7,586 nt of DNA from the NCBI GenBank assembly GCA_018725425.1, contig QLUL01000047.1:1-7586 (forward strand). Reading direction: 5' to 3'. A program made the position numbers and the translations under genes. The DNA is from Chloroflexota bacterium (GTDB taxonomy: Bacteria; Chloroflexota; Dehalococcoidia; SZUA-161; SpSt-899). The stretch's first letter is position 1. Each line of letters starts with the position of its first letter. The notes beneath the pieces were generated by a model. It did no database searches. It saw only the letters and a program-made list of their open reading frames with translations, and was not told where the DNA came from. This document shows, piece by piece, positions 1 through 5,705 of the stretch.

Positions 1-209
1 CTGCTCAGCTTGGTTGGACGCCACTTGTTGCCTTCGCTTTTATGGTCTTTTGCCTGCTCTATATTCCTTGCGTTGCCTCTATTGGAGTCATCCGGAGCGA
101 GACTAACTCCTGGAGATGGGCTGGTTTTGCCGCGCTCTACACCACCGTAGTTGCCTGGATAGCAGCTACTCTAATTTATCAGTTGGGAAGTCTGCTTGGT
201 TTGGGGTAA
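1..209 (+). CDS. feoB: Ferrous iron transporter FeoB, C-terminal end (5' partial)
   Basis: The reading frame that begins at base 3 is open to TAA at 207-209 and gives the last 68 residues of a membrane protein. FeoB is the inner-membrane Fe(II) permease with an N-terminal GTPase; only the tail of the membrane domain is in the window. What identifies it is the hydrophobic segment ending in the motif MVFCLLYIPCVASIG, followed by a short charged loop with IRSETNSW and a last membrane helix (about residues 42-64). The family shows this pattern: a Cys-containing LLYxPCxA helix, an R-x-E loop and a final helix. The G domain and the upstream feoA partner, if present, lie outside the window. There is no overlap with a following gene; a gap of about 600 bases comes next. 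Confidence 0.88.
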   Translation, partial: AQLGWTPLVAFAFMVFCLLYIPCVASIGVIRSETNSWRWAGFAALYTTVVAWIAATLIYQLGSLLGLG

Positions 210-267
210 TTGTGACTGTCACTGAGGATGATGGGTAGCAGCTACATAAGCGTGGGTGGAGGCATAG

Positions 268-435
268 ATGAAGGCAACGCTCCGGCCGATGATGGTCAAA
301 TGGGGGGATATTATGCTGCGCCAGAGACCGCGGCGTCATCGAGACAGGGTTTCAATGCCCCGAATTGGGCGATGTGTCGCCGGAGCAAGGGATAATTTTT
401 TTGCCAAGCTTATTGCAAATAGGTCGCACATGTAG
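268..435 (+). CDS. Possible small ORF, 55 codons, unknown
   Basis: ATG at 268 is preceded by GGTGGAGG at a workable distance and the frame runs to TAG at 433-435. The 55-residue product would be very basic, with a central R/Q/H-rich run (RQRPRRHRDR) and no membrane segment or Cys motif. I do not recognise it. High arginine content and an unremarkable composition are what a chance ORF in G/C-rich DNA would also show. Its place just after feoB recalls the small accessory proteins, such as FeoC, that follow feoB in some bacteria, but the sequence does not look like the winged-helix FeoC. Confidence 0.15.
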   Translation: MKATLRPMMVKWGDIMLRQRPRRHRDRVSMPRIGRCVAGARDNFFAKLIANRSHM

Positions 436-490
436 TACCACCGTCAGCGTCGACGTTGCGCCTATAAGCGCCTAAGGGGGCGGACCAGCG

Positions 491-586
491 ATGAATAAGG
501 AGGCAAATAAACTAAACGTCGGTTTGGTTGATCGTTACACCACTGAGATGACCCCGGGGCGATCGGCATCGGTTTTTAGCCTATGA
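491..586 (+). CDS. Possible small ORF, 31 codons, leader-like
   Basis: ATG at 491 opens a 31-codon frame ending in TGA at 584-586, with a G-rich run (AGGGGGCGG) about ten bases before it. The product is hydrophilic and unrecognised. It ends about 18 bases before the structured RNA candidate at 604-717, which is where an upstream leader peptide could sit. There is no run of regulatory codons to suggest attenuation. A chance ORF is equally likely. Confidence 0.15.
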   Translation: MNKEANKLNVGLVDRYTTEMTPGRSASVFSL

Positions 587-603
587 AAGGGAGAGGTAGG
601 TGA

Positions 604-717
604 GATAAGCAAATAAAAGCACCAGGGGAAGGCTACACCCTCCCTGAGTCCAGACTTTGGCCGGTCACACTCAGTGTAGGGGAGAAGGCACCGTGCTTAT
701 TTGCGATCCGGTAGCCT
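604..717 (+). promoter_or_regulatory. Structured leader RNA candidate upstream of DUF2325 gene
   Basis: Several helices can be read by eye. P1 pairs GCAAATAA plus GCAC (609-616 and 619-622, two bulged A) with GTGCTTATTTGC (693-704), and 604-606 can extend it with 706-708. Inside it, P2 pairs CTACAC (633-638) with GTGTAG (674-679), and P3 pairs TGAGT (645-649) with ACTCA (669-673), leaving a CCTCCC bulge at 639-644. The bulge can pair with GGGAG (680-684), crossing P2. AGGCTAC (630-636) can instead pair with GTAGCCT (711-717), which competes with P2 and crosses P1. A near-duplicate G-run, GGGGAAGG (625-632) and GGGGAGAAGG (679-688), could trade places against the bulge. The start codon at 809 is about 90 bases downstream. 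I cannot assign it to a known riboswitch class; it could instead be a small RNA or a palindromic repeat. Confidence 0.45.
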
Positions 718-808
718 AGCTTTATCCATCCCTGGCGCGTTTTAACTATAACACAAACGGCGGATTTTCAAAAGCAAAGCTAAATTTTAAAAAGAAAGGG
801 GTCGGAAA

Positions 809-2179
809 ATGAGCCGGTTGACTGAGATGGAACCTGAAACCAGGGTAGTGGTCACCCAAATTAATGGTGGCGCAGACCTCACAGGGCATCCCACTGACAG
901 GGGGCTTATTCAAGGGTCTGAGCTCGACTTCCATGGTGCGGGGGCGGTGCATACCCATGTTGGAGCCCGCTGCGCGAAGACCATTAAATCAAAAAGAAGG
1001 TTATGGGAATTTCACCCTCCGCTTATTTGCAGAATTCTAGGCCTTGCCTTTGATGAGAGGGAAGAGGGCAAGATCTTTAACAAGCTTGGACTCGAGCACA
1101 ATAAGCGATTGTCGGTAGCCTCCGCGAGGCATGGTACCTTAGTTCATGCTTGTGTTGAGCCTAATCGTGTTTCCAGATACCTGGATAAGACCCTGGAGAG
1201 TATGTTTGAGCCCTATCGCAGGATGGTTCAAGGACTGGGCCAAGAAGATATCAGCCGCCTTATTGAGGAGAGAGGCGAACTTAAAGATGTTCCTCTGCCG
1301 GCACTCATCTGGCTTGCCATCCGGCATCAACATCAAGAGATAGACCGGATTGAGGCACGGGTCTTTAGCACGATACACGTTATGGAACATCGGGCGTTAA
1401 GGCTTTACGATGATCTCTCCAGAATGTTACCCGATGGCAAGCCGGAAAATGCAGTAGGCGAACTAAAAGCCACCCTGAGGCTTTGCGAAGAGCTTCAAAA
1501 AAGGCATCAGAGGTCGGAGCAAAGGAGAGAACAGTTAAAAGCGGAGATGGAAGCAATTAAGCAAGATAAATCGAGCCTTGCTTTGGCTCTGGCGGAGCAG
1601 AGGCAGTTAAGCGGAAGGTTAGGGAATGATTTAGAGAAGCTGGGTGGAGAATCAGCCCTTGCTCAAATTGAAAGCCTTAAGGAAGAAATAGAGCTTCTAA
1701 CCGGAGAAATCGTGACTTTGAACGAGGAATTACTAAAGAGAGAGCAAATACATAGCGTAGTAAATGAATCAAACGAGGGATTAGCAGGCTCAAAAGCCAG
1801 TATCGAAGATAAACCGCTAGCTATTGGCAGGATAGAGGGAGAGCAGGATATTACCCAATCTCCCGCTCTCAACGGCAAAAGTGTGGCTTTTGTGGGAGGA
1901 TTGGAAGGTCTCCTGCCTCACTACAGACAAACGGTAGAACATCTGGGCGGTATTTTTCTCGCCCATTCTGGCAAGTACGCGCAAGGGAAGCAGGAAATAG
2001 AAAAGCTGGTGGATAAGGCGGATGTCGTATTTTGCCCGGTAGATATAAATAGCCACCACGCCTGCCGCCATTGCAAGAGAATCTGTAAACTGACGGGCAA
2101 GCCTTGCTATTTCCTGCGCAGCGCCAGCCTGAGCATGTTCCGGAGGGAACTAATCGAGTTTGCCAGGGGTTTGAATTGA
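809..2179 (+). CDS. DUF2325 domain protein with central coiled coil
   Basis: Start ATG 809 follows AAAGGGG with 7-base spacing. The 456-residue protein has three parts. Residues about 60-205 form a helical N-terminal region: the LWEFH stretch (65-69), a VPLPALIWL segment (161-169) and an H-x3-H element (190-194) match, in that order, the pattern I know from full-length DUF2325 proteins, where the last reads as HMxSH. Residues about 215-315 are a charged, heptad-like coiled coil rich in E, K, Q and L. Residues about 358-446 are the DUF2325 domain: VAFVGG start, a HLGG turn, an ADVVFCP strand, then a Cys-rich CRHCKRIC (419-426) and KPCYFLRSASLSMF. Extra cysteines at 409, 419, 422, 426 and 433 could bind metal or form disulfides. 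Biochemical function is unknown. No signal peptide, so probably cytoplasmic. Position after feoB suggests, without proving, a link to metal or redox stress. Confidence 0.85.
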   Translation: MSRLTEMEPETRVVVTQINGGADLTGHPTDRGLIQGSELDFHGAGAVHTHVGARCAKTIKSKRRLWEFHPPLICRILGLAFDEREEGKIFNKLGLEHNKRLSVASARHGTLVHACVEPNRVSRYLDKTLESMFEPYRRMVQGLGQEDISRLIEERGELKDVPLPALIWLAIRHQHQEIDRIEARVFSTIHVMEHRALRLYDDLSRMLPDGKPENAVGELKATLRLCEELQKRHQRSEQRREQLKAEMEAIKQDKSSLALALAEQRQLSGRLGNDLEKLGGESALAQIESLKEEIELLTGEIVTLNEELLKREQIHSVVNESNEGLAGSKASIEDKPLAIGRIEGEQDITQSPALNGKSVAFVGGLEGLLPHYRQTVEHLGGIFLAHSGKYAQGKQEIEKLVDKADVVFCPVDINSHHACRHCKRICKLTGKPCYFLRSASLSMFRRELIEFARGLN

Positions 2180-2286
2180 TGATCAGAGAGTTGTCCCATT
2201 GCTAGAAAAGGGGGGTGACAGGAAATGCGATTCTAGGGGATACACAGAAGTGAAGGCTCAAATCTAAGAAAGAAGGAGAAAACCAA

Positions 2287-3315
2287 ATGAAAAACAGAAT
2301 AGCGAAAACAGTCTCAATTGCCCTGGCGCTGGTTTTGATGCTGACGCTCCAGGCCGGGTGCGCCGTCCCTGCTCCAGCGGCAGAGACCGAGCGTCTGCCG
2401 AAGCTGATCCTCGTTGCCCCGCCCGGGCCGATGGCGATTCCGGCCGCCTACCTGGTGGTGAACAACCGATTGGCGGCCGTCGCTGAGGAGGTCGAGCTGG
2501 TGATCTGGGCGAACCCGGCGCAGATCAAGGCGATTGTCGCCGGCGGACAGGGCGATTTTGTGACGATGCCCTCTAACCTTGCCTCTATCTTCTACAACAA
2601 GGAGATGGGAGTGCAGCTGCTCGATATCTCGGTGTGGAACGTTCTCTATCTGATAAGCTCTGATCCGGCGGTGGAGACCCTCGCCGATATGCGTGGTGAG
2701 ACGATCGCGGTCCCGTTCAAGGGGGCGATGCCCGATCTGATGCTGCAGATTCTCAGTGAGCGGCAGGGGATCGATCCCCTCGTCGACTTCGATCTGAACT
2801 ACGTCGCCGACCCAATGCAGGCGGCGCAACTGCTGCTGGCCGGAGTAGTGGAGCATGCTGTGATCGCCGAGCCACTGGCAACGACGGTTGTGTTGCAAAC
2901 AGGCGATCAGCCGAGACGACTCTACCGAGCGATAAGGTTTGATGCCGAGTGGGCGCGGGTGGTGGGCGAAGAGATAAAGACGCCGATCGCCGGCACGGTG
3001 GCGCTCTCTCGCATTCAGCACCGACCGGATGTGATCGATGAGTTCATCCGCCAGTACAGATTGGCGGTGGAGTGGATGCTGGAGAACCCTGAGCAGGCAG
3101 GGCTGATGGCCGAGGAACACCTCCCTGCGCTCGGATTTAAAGCCGGTCCGGTCGCTGCGTCGCTCGCCAACATCACCTGGGACCACGTGCAGGCACGCGA
3201 CGCACGGGAGGACCTGGAGGCGTTCTTCACCATTTTGATGGGGCTTTCGCCAGGGGTCGTCGGCGGTGCCCTGCCGGACGACGGGTTCTATTATCCGGGT
3301 GCAGACCTGGAGTAA
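2287..3315 (+). CDS. ABC importer substrate-binding lipoprotein (NMT1/TauA/SsuA-like)
   Basis: ATG 2287 follows AAGGAG (2273-2278). The 342-residue product has a basic N terminus (KNRIAK), a hydrophobic core to about residue 21 and a lipobox-like LQAGC with the lipidated Cys at 25; Gln at -3 is unusual for a lipobox. Mature protein from about 36 is a periplasmic-binding-protein-like fold of the nitrate/sulfonate/thiamine-precursor class: a first lobe with VIWANPAQIKAIVAGGQGDF (73-92), a characteristic PSN (95-97), then TLADMRGETIAVPFKG (131-146), where an Asp-x2-Gly turn leads into a strand, and AGVVEHAVIAEP (185-196). These are typical of COG0715-type proteins. Role: captures a small ligand outside the membrane and hands it to the permease encoded next. 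The ligand is not predictable from sequence. The gene is first in a three-gene importer operon and visibly richer in G+C than the DUF2325 gene before it. Confidence 0.87.
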   Translation: MKNRIAKTVSIALALVLMLTLQAGCAVPAPAAETERLPKLILVAPPGPMAIPAAYLVVNNRLAAVAEEVELVIWANPAQIKAIVAGGQGDFVTMPSNLASIFYNKEMGVQLLDISVWNVLYLISSDPAVETLADMRGETIAVPFKGAMPDLMLQILSERQGIDPLVDFDLNYVADPMQAAQLLLAGVVEHAVIAEPLATTVVLQTGDQPRRLYRAIRFDAEWARVVGEEIKTPIAGTVALSRIQHRPDVIDEFIRQYRLAVEWMLENPEQAGLMAEEHLPALGFKAGPVAASLANITWDHVQARDAREDLEAFFTILMGLSPGVVGGALPDDGFYYPGADLE

Positions 3316-3324
3316 TCAGACAGA

Positions 3325-3344
3325 CCAGCCGCGGCCAGCCGCGG
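3325..3344 (+). repeat. Perfect 10-base tandem duplication between two importer genes
   Basis: CCAGCCGCGG occurs twice back to back (3325-3334 and 3335-3344), each copy containing the palindrome CCGCGG. It lies between the binding-protein stop codon and the GTG start proposed for the permease. A short duplication is easier to accept in a spacer than in coding sequence, which gives mild support to the downstream permease start. It could also form a small hairpin between the genes. Confidence 0.7.
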
Positions 3345-3361
3345 TAGATAGAGGAAGAGTT

Positions 3362-4147
3362 GTGCAGAGAAGCACGGTTGGCCGCGGCGGGAGATCGCGC
3401 CTGAACACCATCTACCTCGCAGTCGGGGTCGTCGTCGTGACGGCGGGGTGGCAGATTCTGAGCATGGTCATGCACGAGGTGATAGTCGCCTCGCCGCAGG
3501 CCACGTTGATTACACTTGCGCGTCTGGTGCGGGAAGGTGTCGTCACTCGGGAGGTCTTTGCCACCCTGCAACGGCTCATTCTCGGCCTGACCCTCGCCGG
3601 AGCGATCGGCTTCGGTCTGGGAATTATATCCGGGCTCAAGCCCCGCTTTCGCGCATTCCTTGAGCCGCTCCGGTGGGCCGGCATGGCCCTACCGGCTGTT
3701 GTCATCGCGGTCCTGGCGATGCTCTGGTTCGGTATGGGGACGAGGCAGGTGATCTTCGTCGTCGTCGTGGTCATCACACCACTCATCTATGTGAGCACAG
3801 TGGAGGGGATCGTCTCCGTCGATGAGCGGATCATCGAGATGGCGCAGGTCTATAGGTTTTCTAGACGGCTGCTGCTGACGCAGGTCTATTTCCCGGCGAT
3901 CGGGCCGGCGGTCCTCGCCGGGCTGACGCTTGCCACCGGGGTCGGGATACGCGCAGTGGTACTGGCCGAGCTGCTGGGTGCCCACGACGGCATCGGCCAC
4001 GGCTTCTCCCGAGCATCAAGATTCCTCAATGCACCGGAGATGTTCGCCTGGATATTGGTCTGCCTTGTGTTGATGGGTCTGTTGGAGTTCGGCTTCCTTG
4101 CGCCGGTGAGAAGACAACTCACCCGCTGGAAGGAGGAGCAGAGATGA
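3362..4147 (+). CDS. ABC importer permease (SsuC/TauC-like)
   Basis: Membrane subunit of the importer, of the BPD_transp_1 family. I chose GTG 3362: GAGG at 3351 is well spaced, it gives 261 residues, the usual SsuC size, and it clears the upstream gene. An ATG at 3266 in the same frame would overlap the binding protein by 50 bases and add a proline- and arginine-rich tail without family character. Hydrophobic segments lie at about residues 17-37, 70-92, 105-123, 128-146, 183-205 and 227-247. The cytoplasmic coupling loop reads EMAQVYRFSRR...VYFPAIGP at about 159-182, the place of the EAA loop that touches the ATPase. The glycine normally found six residues after the Glu is Arg here. Stop and the next start overlap as ATGA at 4144-4147, so translation of the two is probably coupled. 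Confidence 0.85.
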   Translation: MQRSTVGRGGRSRLNTIYLAVGVVVVTAGWQILSMVMHEVIVASPQATLITLARLVREGVVTREVFATLQRLILGLTLAGAIGFGLGIISGLKPRFRAFLEPLRWAGMALPAVVIAVLAMLWFGMGTRQVIFVVVVVITPLIYVSTVEGIVSVDERIIEMAQVYRFSRRLLLTQVYFPAIGPAVLAGLTLATGVGIRAVVLAELLGAHDGIGHGFSRASRFLNAPEMFAWILVCLVLMGLLEFGFLAPVRRQLTRWKEEQR

Positions 4148-4863
4148 TCGAGTTTAAGGGTGTGAGCAAGTCGTTCAACGGCCGGCGGGTCCTGACCGAC
4201 CTGTCATTTCGTATCACAGAGGATCAGATCATGGGGATCATCGGCCCCTCTGGCGCGGGGAAGACTACGATCCTGCGACTGATCACCGGTGCACTCAGGC
4301 CAGACGCCGGTGAGGTGCTGGTGGGGAGCGGAAAGATCGGCTACGTCTTTCAGGATCCCCGCCTCCTTCTGTGGCGCACGGCCGCCGACAATATCGGCCT
4401 CGCCATGCGCGCCCAAGGGGTCTCTAAGGAAGAGGCACGAAGGAAAGCGCGCACGTGGATGGAGCGGCTCGGGCTGCAAGGATTCGAGGATCATTACCCC
4501 AATCAGTTGAGCGGAGGGATGATGCAGCGGGTCTCCATCGGCCGGGCACTGGCGATCGAGCCGAAGATACTGCTGCTCGATGAGCCGTTCAGCAACCTGG
4601 ATGTGGAGCTGAAGGACGCCCTCCTCTCGATCACCGAGCGGCTGTTGGGTGACTATCGGGTTACCGTAGTGCATGTCACCCATGATCTAATCGAGGCGCT
4701 GCGGCTCGATAATCGAATCTGCCGCCTCGTCGCCGGCGGCCGATTGGAGGACCTACCACTGCACGATCGCGAGGGGATGATGTGCAACTTTATCGCCAAG
4801 CGGATTCATGACAACAAACGTTCAAACAAGGACGCAATGGGAAATATGCATTTATGTGTATAG
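4144..4863 (+). CDS. ABC importer ATPase (SsuB/TauB-like)
   Basis: The 239-residue nucleotide-binding subunit that powers the importer. All motifs are present: Walker A GPSGAGKT (34-41), Q-loop Gln70 in YVFQD, signature LSGGMMQ (122-128), Walker B ILLLDE (142-147), D-loop SNLD (150-153) and switch His180 in HVTHD. The FQDPRLLLW stretch after the Q-loop is typical of the nitrate/sulfonate importer branch. Start ATG 4144 has AAGGAGG (4130-4136) inside the permease gene and overlaps its stop by four bases. The last 18 or so codons (from about 4808) change to A/T-rich sequence and encode a Lys/Asn-rich tail without family character, ending in CV; the original 3' end may have been replaced by recombination. 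The catalytic core is complete, so activity is expected. Confidence 0.93.
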   Translation: MIEFKGVSKSFNGRRVLTDLSFRITEDQIMGIIGPSGAGKTTILRLITGALRPDAGEVLVGSGKIGYVFQDPRLLLWRTAADNIGLAMRAQGVSKEEARRKARTWMERLGLQGFEDHYPNQLSGGMMQRVSIGRALAIEPKILLLDEPFSNLDVELKDALLSITERLLGDYRVTVVHVTHDLIEALRLDNRICRLVAGGRLEDLPLHDREGMMCNFIAKRIHDNKRSNKDAMGNMHLCV

Positions 4864-4903
4864 TAGTGAACAAAGATGCTTAAATCAAAAAAGGAGAGAG
4901 AAT

Positions 4904-5398
4904 ATGGAAATCACTGAAAAGACTCTCAGAAAGGTCTATACCATAGGTCGGGCCGATCTCATCGCCTACACCATGGCGGTGGGAGAGAAGATCGGTAAGG
5001 ATGAGGCGCTGAGGATCCATGCCCAACTCCTCGCCAGCAAGGCCGACATGCTCAAGGAGAACCTGTCCCAGTTGGGAATAACTGGGAATGATGCCCGGGC
5101 GGGCATGGCCGTTATCGATGCCGTGGTGGGGGGGCATTACCCCGGGATGTTTGAGCTTATGGAACTGCAGCGGACGGAGGATACCCCCCAAAGGGTCATA
5201 ACCTGCTACAAGGGCTGGTGCGCTACCCTTAATGCCTGCAAGATGCTAGAACTAACTCCCAAGGACTTCTGCCCCATTTCCCATGAGGAAGGACTCACCA
5301 CGCTGGTTCAGGTGGTGAATCCCAAATTGCAAGTCAGGCTGGGCAAACTACGCCCCGAGGCCGACTGCTGTGAAGTGATAGTTGAGATTAAGGAATAA
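4904..5398 (+). CDS. ATC-hydrolase-like protein (L-2-amino-thiazoline-4-carboxylate hydrolase family)
   Basis: ATG 4904 has AAGGAGAG at 4891-4898; an in-frame ATG at 4808 has no such site and would overlap the ATPase gene. The product has 164 residues. Residues 1-60 are helical and hydrophilic; the diagnostic half is C-terminal: CYKGWCATLNACKMLEL (101-117), then DFCPISHEEGLTTLVQVVNP (121-140) and LRPEADCCEVIVEI (149-162). This order (Cys-containing helix, FC followed by an acidic loop, NP strand, then a G/A-D-x-C-E-F/V strand) matches my recollection of the ATC hydrolase family. Characterised members open the thiazoline ring of L-ATC to N-carbamoyl-L-cysteine; many homologues have no known substrate. 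Six Cys (101, 106, 112, 123, 155, 156) include candidates for the catalytic residue. It follows the importer by 40 bases and may act on the imported compound. Family assignment is moderate; substrate unproven. Confidence 0.6.
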   Translation: MEITEKTLRKVYTIGRADLIAYTMAVGEKIGKDEALRIHAQLLASKADMLKENLSQLGITGNDARAGMAVIDAVVGGHYPGMFELMELQRTEDTPQRVITCYKGWCATLNACKMLELTPKDFCPISHEEGLTTLVQVVNPKLQVRLGKLRPEADCCEVIVEIKE

Positions 5399-5594
5399 AC
5401 GTGGCTTCTTTGTTGTGACTGCACTTAGATATCTATCAGCGGAGGATGAAGTGACATTCTTTCGAATAGATGTCCATCGGAAGTCGGGGGAAGTTATGCT
5501 GTGGATGGAAACCGCCTGTGGCTTGAAACCCATCATTCGGTGGTCTGGGGTTTCATCGGTACCGCACTGTTCTTCTGGAAAAGGAGGGTGCTTG
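5399..5594. other. Spacer with a membrane-like open frame, no intact gene
   Basis: No complete gene fits here. One frame is open from 5450 through the cbiM start without an ATG; a GTG lies at 5501. Around 5501-5585 it encodes DGNRLWLETHHSVVWGFIG and then TALFFWKRR: a Trp/His-rich stretch, a hydrophobic helix and a positive stop-transfer-like end, all with sensible codons. It looks like the tail of a membrane protein whose stop has been lost by a frameshift near the cbiM ribosome binding site. I cannot name the family. I see no cobalamin riboswitch in this stretch. Confidence 0.35.
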
Positions 5595-5681
5595 ATGCAC
5601 ATTTCGGACGGCGTGTTGTCGCCCCAAGTCTGGGTATCCGGATACGTGGTTACCGCGGCATTGACCGCTTATGTCCTGTAA
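5595..5681 (+). pseudogene. cbiM: Truncated cbiM, first 28 codons only
   Basis: ATG 5595 follows a perfect AAAAGGAGG (5579-5587). The 28 residues begin MHISDGVLSPQVW and run into a hydrophobic helix, YVVTAALTAYVL, then TAA at 5679-5681. The MHI-x-DG-x-LSP-x-VW start is the hallmark of CbiM, the membrane component of the cobalt ECF importer, where the N-terminal Met-x-His binds the metal ion. Full CbiM proteins are over 200 residues, so nearly all is missing; the sequence after the stop does not continue the family in any frame. The neighbours cbiN, cbiQ and cbiO are absent. Most likely a deletion remnant. Because the ribosome binding site and N-terminal metal motif are intact, an expressed 28-residue membrane peptide cannot be ruled out. 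Confidence 0.75.
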
Positions 5682-5705
5682 ACTAATAGAAAGTTGAGGT
5701 GAAAA

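Larger units (their letters stand above)
210..603. other. Gap after feoB with no convincing gene
   Basis: No protein I recognise is encoded here on either strand. The stretch starts with a short perfect palindrome, GTGACTGTCAC (212-222), two bases after the feoB stop region. It contains two weak short ORFs (268-435 and 491-586), listed separately. A different frame from about 310 to the TAA near 475 is also open with plausible codons but lacks a start codon. No T-tract terminator is evident: the GCCC/GGGC hairpin near 358-371 is not followed by Ts. The gap may be a decayed gene, or a long leader for the DUF2325 gene. Confidence 0.5.

Noticed and set aside
604..717. Molybdenum cofactor or cobalamin riboswitch
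   Set aside because: The CTTTGGCCG loop resembles part of a Moco-type motif, but the order of helices and flanking conserved blocks that I know for Moco or cobalamin RNAs is not present; left as unassigned.
2314..3186. Long open frame of 290 codons on the - strand
   Set aside because: It lies opposite the substrate-binding protein gene; its product is His/Arg/Leu/Gln-rich with no domain, as expected for the antisense of G+C-rich coding DNA.
3266..3361. Upstream ATG start for the permease
   Set aside because: It would overlap the binding-protein gene by 50 bases, has no good ribosome binding site, covers a tandem duplication, and adds a tail with no family character; GTG 3362 fits better.
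4204..4683. Open frame of 159 codons on the - strand
   Set aside because: Antisense of the ATPase gene, which has every catalytic motif intact; the - strand product has no recognisable motif.
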